This document shows positions 10,103-19,917 of a DNA stretch of 64,000 nucleotides, piece after piece. A program made the translations under genes and the position numbers. The stretch covers positions 62,001 through 126,000 of the forward strand of contig CBDALO010000163.1 in assembly GCA_965196985.1 (NCBI GenBank), written 5' to 3'. The notes under the pieces were generated by a model. That model was not told where the DNA came from and ran no database searches. It worked only from the letters and a program-made list of their open reading frames with translations. Every line of letters begins with the position of its first letter. Position 1 is the stretch's first letter. Source of the DNA: 2-12-FULL-35-23 sp965196985. GTDB lineage: Bacteria; Pseudomonadota; Gammaproteobacteria; UBA12402.

Positions 10103-11431
10103 GTGACACTAACAATTAATCCAGATTCGTTGCCCAGCGATGCTGTGCCAAATGGCTCTAAGAAAACACTTATCCAGGATATAAAAATTGCTGCTAATAA
10201 CACTCTTTTTTTGCGCCAACAATATTACTCCCCTTCTGAAAACAAACACTATACAGCACCTCTGCCAACTGGTTATGAGGGCCAGTTCGGCCCTACTATT
10301 AAAAGCTGGACAAGCTTCCTAAATACTCAAGGTGGTATGACGCTAGAAAGCCTTGAGACATTTTATAAAACCGCCAACATAGATATTAGTAAATCAACCA
10401 TCCATAGCATCACAATTAAAACACCTACGATACTTGAGCCCGAGAAGGTAGAAGTTGTGAAGGCAGGTTTACAATCCACGAACTACCAGCACCTAGATGA
10501 CACCAACGCTAGAGAGGATGGGAAAAACCGTTATGTTAATGTATTGGGTAATGAGTATTATTCAGCTTACTTTACGCTGACCAGTAAAAGTCGATTAAGC
10601 GTCATTGAAATGTTAAGCAAAGACCACTTTGGGTTCACATTAAATGAGGCCGCTTTTAATTTACTGGCTACTATGAACTTACCCCACAAGGTAATCGAAA
10701 GCTTAAAGGTATTTCACTCATCGACTATCTTAAACAGTAAGGAGCTGGAAGTTATTCTTGATAAGGTATTAGGTGATAAAAAATTTCCAAAATATAGAAA
10801 GCTGATTACTGATGCGGCAGCTATCTCAACATATAGAAAGAGTCCTTATGCGATAGAAACACTCATTACCGATGATGCGCCACAGTTTAAGCTCATTACT
10901 GAATCACTCGCCTTGTGCTGGGTTCATGAGGGTAGGGATTATAAAAAGCTGACGCCAATTTTTAAGAAGCACCAAGACTCTGTTGACAGCTTCTTGGATA
11001 GGTTTTGGGATTATTATCATAAGCTCATTGAATATAAAAAGAACCCAGGGCAAGATGAGATAGATAAGCTATCCAATGAGTTTACTGAGTTATTCTCAAC
11101 AATCACTGGCTACGAGAAACTAGATAAACAAATTGAGCTCACCTTAAAAAAGAAAAGGCAGCTATTGTTAGTGCTGGAAAAGCCAGAGCTTCCTCTACAT
11201 AACAATCCAGCAGAGTTGATGGCTCGGAAGCAGGCTAGAATGCGCGATGTACACCTTCATACTATGAGTGAAGAAGGAACGAAAGCTAAGGATACAATGG
11301 TTACAATTACTGAGACATGTAAAAAGCTAGCAGTTAATGTCTTCGATTATATATATGACAGAATTACAAAAAACTATTCTATGCCTTCGCTAGCGGAATT
11401 AATTACCATCCGCTCATCACAGGCGCAGTAA
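10103..11431 (+). pseudogene. IS66 transposase copy A, C-terminal piece
   Basis: About 440 residues continuing from 8626. It holds the IS66 DDE core: QHLDDTNARED (first acidic cluster), then LITDDAPQFK and WVHEGRDYKK, and the late LPLHNNPAE glutamate. One substitution differs from copies B and C: GRDYKK instead of GRHYKK. The C-terminal basic tail ends RSSQAQ. Confidence 0.88.
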
Positions 11432-11478
11432 ACTAAAGAGAGCGCAGCATGAGCATCATGCTGAAATAAGACGGATAC

Positions 11479-12285
11479 GACTCGCTCTACTGCGCAACAA
11501 GATTGTCCAGCATTATAAAGCGCACCACTAACGATATTTTCAGCAGCAAAAGCCAAATCAGCATCACTAGCTACATAAGCAGGGTCTTTACCACCTAGCT
11601 CCAGAGTAATATCACGAAAATGTTCTCTGGCTGTCGCTTGATAAACTGCTTGTCCACCACGCACTGAACCTGTAAACACTACGTGCGCAATACGTCTATC
11701 TTGCAGCAACCGTTCACACTGTTGATGATCGATAACCAAGTTGGTAACGAGATTCTCAACCGCTAATCCTGAGAAAGCTTGTGCTAATTGCTGCCCACAC
11801 AGCAAAGTCTGCTCGCTGTGTTTTAACAAAATGACATTGCCAGCAAGCAAGCCAGGGATAATTACATTAGCAGGAATAATCAGTGGGTAATTCCAAGCAG
11901 CAATATCTAACACCACCCCATGCGGCACATGTTCGATACGACGGATAAAGCCTGCTTGATCAGTTAACTCATCAGGCGCTAATGCTTCTTCAGCTACAGC
12001 CAAGCAATATTCAGCGCGCTGCTTAAACGTAGTTAACTCACCATAAGCTTCATTAATTGGCTTGCCCATTTGTAGGCTGATTTGGCGAGCGATTTCGTCT
12101 TGATTGGCAAGTAGCTTTTCAACACCTTTGCTTACCTCAGCAATACGCTCTGCTAACGGTAGTTTTGACCACTGCTCAAAAGCAACTTGCGCTGCGTTAA
12201 GCTTCATGTCAACTTCTTTATTGCTATGGGAATTAACCTCAGCTATGACACTCTGATCATAAGGATTTCGTAATTCAATTGGCAT
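11479..12285 (-). pseudogene. Aldehyde dehydrogenase, N-terminal part
   Basis: Starts at ATG 12285 (MPIELRNPYDQSVIAEV) behind GGGAGTG. Contains the coenzyme-binding domain with AAWNYPLIIPANVI, VVFTGSVRGG (cofactor glycine motif), the general-base glutamate in TLELGGKDPAY and the catalytic cysteine in YNAGQSCCAVERV. Beyond 11479 the frame runs into IS66 and adds a foreign tail. The reconstructed 453 residues resemble succinate-semialdehyde/lactaldehyde-type dehydrogenases, but the substrate cannot be told from sequence. The enzyme is inactive as it stands because the C-terminal oligomerisation and active-site part is detached. Confidence 0.9.
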
Positions 12286-12377
12286 AAATAATCACTCCCT
12301 AGTTAAACTTCATATACTTTTAAATCTCCCGCTCGCTTTGCGAGCCGCCCCCATTCTCGCCTCGGCTTACCAGAGCC

Positions 12378-12481
12378 GTAGCCCGGCTTGACCCCGTGAC
12401 TTGATCACGGGAAATAAGCCGGGGGAAAACTTAATCTCAACCCTGGATTATCAAATGCTTCGCATTTTCAATCCAGGCTAC
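12378..12481. repeat. GTAGCCCGG-type palindromic repeat (family R2), copy 1
   Basis: Starts GTAGCCCGGCTTG and ends TCAATCCAGGCTAC, with the internal word ATTATCAAATGCTTCGCATT. Related copies lie at 39640-39729, 57342-57440 and about 62328-62412. It has the layout of the widespread REP-like sequences found between genes in many bacteria. Confidence 0.7.
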
Positions 12482-12484
12482 AAA

Positions 12485-12525
12485 TCCCCCACCTCGCTTC
12501 CGCTCGGCTACCCCTTTTAAAAAAG
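12485..12525. repeat. Partial unit of hairpin repeat family R4
   Basis: CCCCCACCTCGCTTCCGCTCGGCTACCCCTTTT, in reverse orientation, matches the left half of the 170-bp units seen in the trp/aro cluster (52,063-52,690). It joins repeat R2 to repeat R3 here. Confidence 0.55.
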
Positions 12526-12527
12526 AC

Positions 12528-12681
12528 GTTGTTGCATAAATCCTTTCCCATACTTTGCCTTGCTGATTTGTGTGTTACTTTTGCTCCATGGCTCGCTACG
12601 CTGCGCTTTACTTACGCAAAAGCAACACGCAAATCAGCTTAAGTCCAACTACCTATCCTGTTCTGCTATTTATGCAACAAA
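12528..12681. repeat. Large imperfect palindrome (family R3, MITE-like), copy 1
   Basis: About 150 bp bounded by GTTGTTGCATAAAT and ATTTATGCAACAA. Inside is a second inverted pair, GATTTGTGTGTTACTTTTGC and its near complement, around a conserved centre with CCATGGCTCGC and GCGCTTTACTTACG. Other copies lie at 24590, 39733, 44969 and 62446. No coding capacity. The rest of 12,286-12,840 holds only repeats R2 and R4 and about 150 bases in which I see nothing. Confidence 0.75.
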
Positions 12682-12840
12682 GCCTTTAAAAAAAAAGGGC
12701 TGTTTTTACTAAGTCGATAAGTAAGCAGATACTCACATTATCAAAAAACCTGCATCCTGTTCCCTGCCATGCAACCAGCTAAAAACAATAACAAAGTGAA
12801 AGAGTTAAATAAACAAAGGAAGTCTTTTAAAGAAAGCTGC

Positions 12841-15024
12841 CTAAAAGGAATTCCGCCTTGGACGACTTACCGTACTTAAGCCTCTTACCTCTTCAACTCT
12901 ACGATTTCTTTGAAAAAAACTTACAGGAGCAGGCTTATAATACTCCTCAGGATCAACAAAAAACTTACTTACCCTAGCTCCGTCATTACCAGAGAAGTCT
13001 GAGAACAAACCCGCAAGAGCAAGGCTATAGCGCTCCATAGCACTATCAAATATCTCCGTTGCCATACCCCAACGATCAAAATGCCGACCTCTCCAACTTA
13101 CCAAAAACTCCACCCTAGAAAGCTCACCATACTCAAGCCTTCTACCTTCTAGCAAGTTTCTATAATCTACCAACAAACCCTCAACCGTAACCCCTTTTTC
13201 TAGTAAGATTTTTTTAGCCTGAAAGCAGACAGCATCCAACTCTAACTCATTCAACGGCTGAGTAAAGCCTGTAAAATTAAAGCTTTTTAACAAGCCTTGC
13301 GCATAATCAGCACCACCCACAGAAAGTAAACAGAGGAGTTTATAATCCTTCCTAAGGAAGTCATCCAACTGAACACTCGCTTTTGCCCAATTAATTACTC
13401 TAGACAATAAACAATTACTAGCTTGCCTACACTCTTCTGGTAACTCCTGGCGCAATAAATAAATAGAAAACTTAGCTATGACATGGTATTCGTTAGCTAT
13501 ATACCTCTGAAAAGTGCTTGAATGCAACTTCACATCCTTAATCATCTGCCGTAACATCGCATCACTGACACGCTTTAAGTACTTTGTCAGCGCTGCTCTG
13601 AGCCTTCCAATCACCCCTCCACAACAATCCTCCATAATTATTTTTCGCTGCCTATCAGACAAGCAGTAGCCTAGCAGAGAGCTTTCATACTCTTTGCAAA
13701 CTGCTCCCCGACCCAACAAATCAATATCTAACGCCTTAACCCTTCCTCTCAAAGCAGCATCTATGCTACCTAACCAAGCAAACAACTCCTCTTCGCTAGC
13801 AACGCTAATCAACTGCACAAGCTCTAACCCATCCTCACTCTTATAAATATTACGAAGCCGCTCCACTCGCTCCGCAGTCGCCACAACTTCTGCGAACACA
13901 GACTCTTCCTCAGGGTAAAAATTAGAAATAGAATTAGCCTTTAACATCCACTGGAGAGTTGCTACAGTCCAACCTTTTTTTGAAAGTATCTCTCTTACCG
14001 CTTTCTTACAGCAATAGTCCAGCAAAAAGAGCTTATAATATTTTAAAAAACCTGTTCGCTTAAACCGCAGCCACATCTGTTGTGACATTTCTTTAAGGTT
14101 AGGATAATCTGTCTCACAACCTACTTTAAATTCTTCATAATCAAGAGTGAATATTAAAAACCTAAGCAATCTAACGTCTTTCCTATAAGCTTTAATACTA
14201 GGGTAGTTCTCTTCGATAAATAGTTCAGCTTTAATCGCAGCCACCACATCACTAGCAGCACAGGGGCTACCACGAAAAAAATCACATAAGAATTCATACT
14301 GACTTTGCTCTGCTTGTAAAGCGTAACGGTACAGACAATAGGCTAATGAGTAAATATCTTGATAAGCATTGGCTGGCAATTGACAGTCAAACCTATCCCT
14401 ACCAGGAAAAAAATAACAAACCTCACTGGGCGAAATATAAACTCCCGTCGCCGTTTCGCCCTTTCGATAGGAGTAGTCAAAATCAACAAAGTAAACTTGG
14501 TAAGCTTTACCACGCCTAGCTACTAAAATATTCTCAGCATTAAGATCACCATGAAAAATGCCTTTCGCATGTAATTGAGTTTGTAATGCCATAAAAACAG
14601 CTTGAATTATTCTTAGCTTCTCAAGCCTTGATAGCCTAAAAGAGCTCAGTAAAGTTCTCAGTGTTCTTCCTGGTAGGTGCTTAAAAATTAGCGTATAGCT
14701 AGCTCGCTGTTCAGAAAAAGAAAGGTGCACAGGCTCGCCATAAAGTTCTCTAAAAAACCTAGCTCCTCTTGTTAGCATTCTCTTCGTATACACAGTGCTA
14801 GCCCTACCCTTTTTAAGAGCAAGACCAGAAGGGTTAGTTCCATCTAGTAGACTATAAACACCCCCAAAAGTACCTTTACCAAGCTTCCTACCTATAAAAA
14901 GCTCCCGTGGCATAGAGGTAGTAGCAGGCACAGAATCAAGCACATTGGGACCCAGTTCCCACCTACGCCCCTCTTGATCAACAAGAGTATAAGTGGCTCC
15001 CCTGGCAGGGCTATCAGTAGGCAT
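12841..15024 (-). CDS. Eukaryotic-like protein kinase 3 (intact)
   Basis: 727 residues. The start ATG 15024 has AAAAGGA upstream. Kinase domain, residues about 45-300: glycine loop LGKGTFGGVY, lysine motif ALKKG, catalytic loop HGDLNAENILV, metal motif DFD (FVDFDYSY), the YFFPGRD segment and YQDIYSLAYCLY. The HGD form of the catalytic triad and absence of an APE motif set this family apart from classic Hanks kinases. Residues 300-700 are a long helical region with no recognised domain. No signal peptide or membrane segment, as expected for a secreted effector or cytosolic protein. A PmrA-like promoter lies upstream. Effector status is inference. Confidence 0.85.
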   Translation of the reverse strand: MPTDSPARGATYTLVDQEGRRWELGPNVLDSVPATTSMPRELFIGRKLGKGTFGGVYSLLDGTNPSGLALKKGRASTVYTKRMLTRGARFFRELYGEPVHLSFSEQRASYTLIFKHLPGRTLRTLLSSFRLSRLEKLRIIQAVFMALQTQLHAKGIFHGDLNAENILVARRGKAYQVYFVDFDYSYRKGETATGVYISPSEVCYFFPGRDRFDCQLPANAYQDIYSLAYCLYRYALQAEQSQYEFLCDFFRGSPCAASDVVAAIKAELFIEENYPSIKAYRKDVRLLRFLIFTLDYEEFKVGCETDYPNLKEMSQQMWLRFKRTGFLKYYKLFLLDYCCKKAVREILSKKGWTVATLQWMLKANSISNFYPEEESVFAEVVATAERVERLRNIYKSEDGLELVQLISVASEEELFAWLGSIDAALRGRVKALDIDLLGRGAVCKEYESSLLGYCLSDRQRKIIMEDCCGGVIGRLRAALTKYLKRVSDAMLRQMIKDVKLHSSTFQRYIANEYHVIAKFSIYLLRQELPEECRQASNCLLSRVINWAKASVQLDDFLRKDYKLLCLLSVGGADYAQGLLKSFNFTGFTQPLNELELDAVCFQAKKILLEKGVTVEGLLVDYRNLLEGRRLEYGELSRVEFLVSWRGRHFDRWGMATEIFDSAMERYSLALAGLFSDFSGNDGARVSKFFVDPEEYYKPAPVSFFQRNRRVEEVRGLSTVSRPRRNSF

Positions 15025-15120
15025 AGCATAATCCTTTTAGCTTATTATTAAGTTAGAGTCTGCTCGTATTCACTTGCAGTGGTTCACATAGCCATAAACA
15101 TTAGCTTGTTAAAGAAGCAT

Positions 15121-15153
15121 ATTTTACTCTAAGAAACTTAAGGTATGATTAAA
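15121..15153 (-). promoter_or_regulatory. PmrA-like promoter of kinase 3
   Basis: Gene strand: TTTAAT-CATAC-CTTAAG (15137-15153), 10 bp, then TAAAAT (15121-15126). Here the first half-site is TTTAAT rather than GTTAAG, fitting YTTAAK exactly. The leader to the ATG at 15024 is about 90 bases. Confidence 0.75.
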
Positions 15154-15183
15154 ATATTGAAAAAGTTTTACCTTCAAAAGGAG

Positions 15184-15593
15184 TGTTGCGTCACAACGCG
15201 GAGCGTTGCGACGAGCCTCCGATTTTGCAACAACGCCTTAAAAAAGGGGGCTAACTTACTAATCAGCTTAGTACTATAGGTCGGCCCCAAGCGTAGCGTG
15301 GGCTGACACTGAACCAGATCCACACTTCGTGTCGGCCTTCACTGGCACAATATTTAGAAGAACATAAAGAACTAACCAATGCCAGCTCAGGTCCGACCTG
15401 CATTTTTTGTGCTTTTTATAAAAACCTGCACCCTGCCCCCTCTGCCAACTGAGACCTGAATCCAAGCCGGCATTTCCCAGACGCAACCCATAAAAAATTT
15501 AGCAAATAATTCTTGTCACTGTGAGCCTTTTATTTACAATCGCTTTTTAAGCGTAATATTTTTAAACACAAGCTAGCTAAAGACAACAGCACA
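15184..15593. repeat. Intergenic region with R1 half-repeat and a GC-rich hairpin
   Basis: 15184-15215 holds one hairpin of family R1 (CGTCACAACGCGGAGCGTTGCGACG). Around 15281-15310 GTCGGCCCCAAGCGTAGCGTG and GGGCTGAC form another hairpin. The rest up to the MFS gene shows no gene I can support; a 70-codon minus-strand frame there has no family signature. Confidence 0.5.
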
Positions 15594-16895
15594 ATGAAAA
15601 GCCTAAAGAAACAACAAATCCCTACCAAGAAAAAGCTCTACCTAGTGGCAATCTTCCTATTGCCGGCAAGCTTTGTCTTATTCCAATTTATTATTCAATT
15701 TAGCTCAGGTGTTATCATTACTGATGTGATGCATAGCTTGTCACTCAATGCTATTGGCGCAAGCTTGCTAGCCAGCTCCTACTATTATATTTATGTACTG
15801 ATGCAAACACCGGCTGGAGTACTAGTAGAACGATTTGGCCCTAGGTTATTACTATCCTTAGGAGCGGTGATTTGTGCGGCAGGTGGGTTATGCTTTATGC
15901 TTGCCTCACACCTGGCTCTAGCCATTCTCGGCCGAGTCTTGATGGGAGCCGGTATGTCTTGTGCTTTTGTCTCTGCTCTATTCCTCTATCGCAATTGGTT
16001 TAGCACCCGAATTTTTGCTTTTTTGGTGAGTTTACTTGAGTCACTGGTACTTGTTTTTACGGTGATCGGCAATATCACCATTGCTCAACTCATCCACTTT
16101 GCCGGCTGGCAACAATTCGTTGCTTATACAGTAATTATTGCCCTGGGCTTTGCGGTATTGCATTTTGTCGTGATTCGCAATACTCGTGAGCGCATCGGCA
16201 AACTACGCCCACTTACTAAGAAGCGTCCCACCACTAACTTCAAACACGATGTCAAAACTCTATTTACTAATCGTCGCGCTATCTTTAACGGTTTGTACTG
16301 TGGCATTATGATGTCACCACAAACGGTATTCGTTGCCCTATGGGGAATTCCTTTTTTAGTTCACGTACACCATTACTCAATTATCCGAGCTACCGTTGCC
16401 TGCTCTATCGTCTTTTTTGGCGTTGCCGTCAGTGGCCCAATTATTGGTGCAATCTATACTCGAATCAATCACCATCGTTGGTATTTCTCTGGCAGCGCCA
16501 TCGCGACCGCCTTATTAATGAGCGCGGCAATTTTTCTGCCCATGAACTATTTCTTTTTAATCCTTACCTTTTTTATGATTGGCTTTTGCTCTAGTACTTA
16601 TTTGTGGAATTACGTTTTAATCCAGCGCATTGTACCCAACGCTGCTGCCAGCACTGGCATTGGCTTTACCAACATGTTGGGCATGGTAGTAGCACCCATT
16701 TCGCAACTATTGATTAGCCTGATACTGAGCTGGCTAATCGCTCACCCATTTCCTCACGGCCATGCAAACTTCCCTATTACTACCTATCAAGAAGCCCTTG
16801 CAGTACTACCAATCCTTTATTTGATAGCTGCTGTATTAGGCTTAACACTGCGAAGACCCGCAAAAGCTAAAGTGTCCATCACATACCCTAGGTAA
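15594..16895 (+). CDS. Major facilitator superfamily transporter (intact)
   Basis: 433 residues with about 12 hydrophobic segments and a basic N-terminus (MKSLKKQQIPTKKKLY). The MFS signature between segments 2 and 3 is present (GVLVERFGPRLLL), and the segment 4 pattern AILGRVLMGAGMSCAF fits. It resembles the MFS group expanded in Legionella, Coxiella and Francisella (Pht-type and sugar-phosphate relatives) and the broken paralogue at 30,675-36,821. Substrate unknown; the Legionella Pht members import amino acids or nucleosides. Located in the inner membrane. It is flanked by kinase genes on the opposite strand and is the only intact plus-strand cargo gene here. Confidence 0.85.
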   Translation: MKSLKKQQIPTKKKLYLVAIFLLPASFVLFQFIIQFSSGVIITDVMHSLSLNAIGASLLASSYYYIYVLMQTPAGVLVERFGPRLLLSLGAVICAAGGLCFMLASHLALAILGRVLMGAGMSCAFVSALFLYRNWFSTRIFAFLVSLLESLVLVFTVIGNITIAQLIHFAGWQQFVAYTVIIALGFAVLHFVVIRNTRERIGKLRPLTKKRPTTNFKHDVKTLFTNRRAIFNGLYCGIMMSPQTVFVALWGIPFLVHVHHYSIIRATVACSIVFFGVAVSGPIIGAIYTRINHHRWYFSGSAIATALLMSAAIFLPMNYFFLILTFFMIGFCSSTYLWNYVLIQRIVPNAAASTGIGFTNMLGMVVAPISQLLISLILSWLIAHPFPHGHANFPITTYQEALAVLPILYLIAAVLGLTLRRPAKAKVSITYPR

Positions 16896-16909
16896 ACCTA
16901 AACGCCACT

Positions 16910-18601
16910 TCACGGCCGACCTACACTTTCACAGCGCACCGTATCCAACTCCCTACTAACTGTCGCTTGAACAACAGCTAGAATTTTATCTCTAACTCTC
17001 TGCGCCGTAAGAGTAAAAACACCATAAGAAACCTTGCCAGCTGTCTCTTTATAAAGTGATTGTTCAAAACACTCTTCCAGTCCATTCTTTACTAAAAATG
17101 ACTCAAGCAAAAAGCGTAACTTTAATGTCTTAGCACTTTCAAGCACTTTAGTAAAAAAGGAGTGTTTCTCTAGTCGATCACAGCAGGCAACAAGCTTACA
17201 AAGGTGTTCCAAACCATGCAGCTCAACAAGATTAAAAACATAGTTTTGACAATCAGGGTTTACTGTTTTTGATGCCGCCTCATAAGCTTTAAATGCCGTA
17301 ACCAACAACCGCAAAAAAGCAAGTTGTTCCTCTAGCCTCTGCCAATCAGCAAGCTCGTGTGTGTGTTCTAGCTTCTCCTCGTAAAACGTACAAACTGGAG
17401 CAATACGTGGATCTACATCACCAAGGGCAAGCAAGTGACTATAAGCAATAAAAACCACCTCCTGCTGCAAAGCAATTGCCGCTTCTTTAAGTAACTCTCT
17501 GTCAGGCTTCCAATCGCCTATTTCAGGCAAACCCGCCTCCAACAACTCAGTAAAACCATCACCCACCAACTGAGCCAGCTCTCTTGCTGTCGCTCGTCTT
17601 TTCTCTACAGCTAACTTATTAATACAATAGACTTGCCATACTTCATCAATAAACTCATCAGGCAACACCACACCAGGAGAAATTGACTCACTTAATGTAC
17701 GCAATAGCTCTCTTGCACTCCCTTCACCACAAGCAATTAATACCGCAGAAAAACTTGGATAGTGAGAGAAGCACTCCTTTAAAGCCACTTTTCCTTGTTC
17801 AACTTGAATAGCATCCCGGACCTGAGCAACAGTAAAAGAATCTGTCTGACTACAAAATGATTTCAAAAAAGCAAACAACCCCGAAAAGCGTTTCTCCATT
17901 TTACTGAACACAACCCCTAAAGCATAAGCCAAAGAATAAATATCCTGATAAGGAGATGGATCTAAATGCTCACCCTCACCTTCACGCCGACTAGGATGCC
18001 AATACTTTCCATACCCTTCTTCACAGTTCATTCTTGTTGCAGATTCATCTTCACGATAAGACCAACCAAAATCAACAAAGCTAACCTCCCCTGTTGGACC
18101 AATCATAATGTTGGCAGGTTTTAGATCACCATGAAAAAAACCTTTATCATGCAGTTGTTCTTTTAGTGCGACAAAGACCGCGTCTAACACCTTTAGTATT
18201 TCTAACGGGGAAGCTTTACTTTTAAGTAAATACTGAAAAAAATTCTGCCCCAAGATGCGCTTACTTAGCATCATATAGTAACTGGAAGCGCTCCCAACTG
18301 ACACCCTAACAAAAACAAGCTGCACGGGACTATCATGAACCTGTTGAAAAAAATGCGCCTCTCTTTCCAGCGAAGCTTTCTGCCAATCTTCCAGGCTTCC
18401 TTTCTTAATTACCCACGACTGACCCGGCACTTCAGGTGTAAAATAAGCAGGATAAACACCACCGTAACATCCTTTACCCAAAGGATCAGTATGATTAAAA
18501 TCAACTTGACCTGCTGGCAGCTCACCAAAAGATATAAGCCCAGAAACAAGCTCAGGAAGAATCCCTTTTCCGTTAAAAAAATAACTAATACCTGACGGCA
18601 T
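16910..18601 (-). CDS. Eukaryotic-like protein kinase 4 (intact)
   Basis: 563 residues from ATG 18601 (MPSGISYFFNG), with AAGGGG upstream. Kinase domain about residues 40-260: LGKGCYGGVY, WVIKKG, HGDLKPANIMI, a canonical DFG (FVDFGWSYRED), YWHPSRR and YQDIYSLAYALG. This is the only intact member with a standard DFG. Residues 260-560 are helical without a recognised domain. The gene stops 15 bases from the convergent MFS gene. It has its own PmrA-like promoter and shares the N-terminal style (M-P-x...Y-F) of the other paralogues. Substrate unknown. Confidence 0.87.
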   Translation of the reverse strand: MPSGISYFFNGKGILPELVSGLISFGELPAGQVDFNHTDPLGKGCYGGVYPAYFTPEVPGQSWVIKKGSLEDWQKASLEREAHFFQQVHDSPVQLVFVRVSVGSASSYYMMLSKRILGQNFFQYLLKSKASPLEILKVLDAVFVALKEQLHDKGFFHGDLKPANIMIGPTGEVSFVDFGWSYREDESATRMNCEEGYGKYWHPSRREGEGEHLDPSPYQDIYSLAYALGVVFSKMEKRFSGLFAFLKSFCSQTDSFTVAQVRDAIQVEQGKVALKECFSHYPSFSAVLIACGEGSARELLRTLSESISPGVVLPDEFIDEVWQVYCINKLAVEKRRATARELAQLVGDGFTELLEAGLPEIGDWKPDRELLKEAAIALQQEVVFIAYSHLLALGDVDPRIAPVCTFYEEKLEHTHELADWQRLEEQLAFLRLLVTAFKAYEAASKTVNPDCQNYVFNLVELHGLEHLCKLVACCDRLEKHSFFTKVLESAKTLKLRFLLESFLVKNGLEECFEQSLYKETAGKVSYGVFTLTAQRVRDKILAVVQATVSRELDTVRCESVGRP

Positions 18602-18666
18602 AGCACCCCTTGCTTAGTTAAACCTGACCTTTTTTAGATTCAACTTACTGTCAATAAATTAAGAGC

Positions 18667-18699
18667 AGTCTACACCAGAAAGCTTAACATTAGCTTAAG
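18667..18699 (-). promoter_or_regulatory. PmrA-like promoter of kinase 4
   Basis: Gene strand: CTTAAG-CTAAT-GTTAAG (18683-18699), 10 bp, then TAGACT (18667-18672). It lies in the 108-bp gap between the kinase 5 stop and the kinase 4 start, so kinase 4 has its own promoter. Confidence 0.75.
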
Positions 18700-18709
18700 A
18701 GCAACTAGG

Positions 18710-19910
18710 CTAGCGAAACTCAGCAGGCTGCATAGATGAACCACTGCCACTTTCTGAACAAGGAAGACTTTGAGATGCCGGCTGAAAAAAAGCAGGCAAA
18801 GGCGGCGTAGGCACTCGTCTTGAATAAACTAAAACTTCTTTAGCAGCCCCCAAAAACCAATCGTATTCAGCAGGCAAACCACTCAAGAGCTGTTGAACTA
18901 ACTCAAGCGCTTTAAAAATAGGCAACCCACTTTTTAATTGCTTGGATAATTCTTTGACTTGTGGATCGTACAATAGCTCCCCACAAACTACTTGCCAAAA
19001 TGGCTCAAAGCGCTCTGATGGTATACTGTCAACAAGACCACTAAAGGTAGGTGACCGTTTTAACAGTGCTTTAGCCACCTGTGAACCCATTGCTACCAAA
19101 AAAACATGAGCACCCTTATTAGCTAAAAAAAACTCTCTAAATGCAATCATCCGTACCCGATCGCGCAATTGCTTCAAGCTAGGACAACCAGGGTTTCCCT
19201 GCGGGTCACCACAACGGGAATTTAAGGCAAATAGTGGCGGCCAATGAGCCAAAGAGGCTGCCAATGCATACGCATCATGATAATAATCGCTAACCACCTC
19301 CTCTTTGGGTGAGCAAAGCTCTGGGTGTGTATATCTAGACTCGCTAGGATCAATGTTAGCCGTCCTTGCTTCCCCTCCTAGACAACTAGCAAAACCAAAA
19401 TCAATCAATCGAACTTCAAAGCTACTCTCTGAAGTCAAAGAAACTAAAATATTATATACATTTAAGTCGCCGTGTATTATGCGTTGTTGATGCAGCTTCT
19501 CCACTGCATCAATCACTGCCAAAACAAGCTTAAATTTTTGTTCTAAAGTAAACCCAACCTTTAGCAAGCACTCTGCTAAGGAAAGACCAAATATTCGTTT
19601 GGCTAAAAAATAATAACGGCCTTTAGAAAATTTTAAAAAAACCGGGCCACCATGAACTTGACGAAAAAAATCAGCTTTTTTTTTAAAAATGACTGTTCAC
19701 TCTTACTACATTCACCATACTTAACAACCATTTGAGGAAAGTTAATTTTAGTCTTAGACGGCTTTAGCTCTAAATCGCAGACCTTTCCATGACTACCTTT
19801 CCCTATTTCGTCTGCCATACTCCAATCTACTTGCAGTCGATCTGGAGATGCCCGACCAGTTGGCAACGCACTTCGTTTGCTGATTAAAATTCTTTTATTT
19901 TCGAGGGTAG
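18710..19910 (-). pseudogene. Eukaryotic-like protein kinase 5, body (frameshifted, 5' end cut off by IS982)
   Basis: Glycine loop IGKGSHGKV and lysine motif MVVKYG are in one frame (down to about 19684). The rest, starting ADFFRQVHGGPV and including AKRIFG, HGDLNVYNILV, IDFGFASCLGG and YYHDAYALAAS, is in another. The switch lies in a run of nine A on the gene strand (19676-19684); one extra A restores a single frame. Rejoined to its GTG start at 20945 the gene would encode 407 residues. Without correction the 3' part could only be made from an internal start such as ATG 19567, lacking the ATP-binding loop. Confidence 0.85.
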
Positions 19911-19917
19911 TTAAGTA

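Larger units (their letters stand above)
8056..11478 (+). mobile_element. IS66-family (ISBst12-like) element, copy A, carrying an IS4 copy
   Basis: Ends GTATCCGT...ACGGATAC with a longer imperfect inverted repeat reaching the TCAGCATGAT word. Flanked by GACTCGCT at 8048-8055 and 11479-11486, the 8-bp duplication typical of IS66. Total 3,423 bp equals the intact copy C (1,947 bp) plus an IS4 copy (1,469 bp) and its 7-bp duplication. It interrupts the aldehyde dehydrogenase gene just after the catalytic cysteine codon region. Confidence 0.93.

Noticed and set aside
15274..15486. 70-codon minus-strand frame between kinase 3 and the MFS gene
   Set aside because: No ribosome binding site, no family signature, and it runs through hairpin-rich intergenic sequence.
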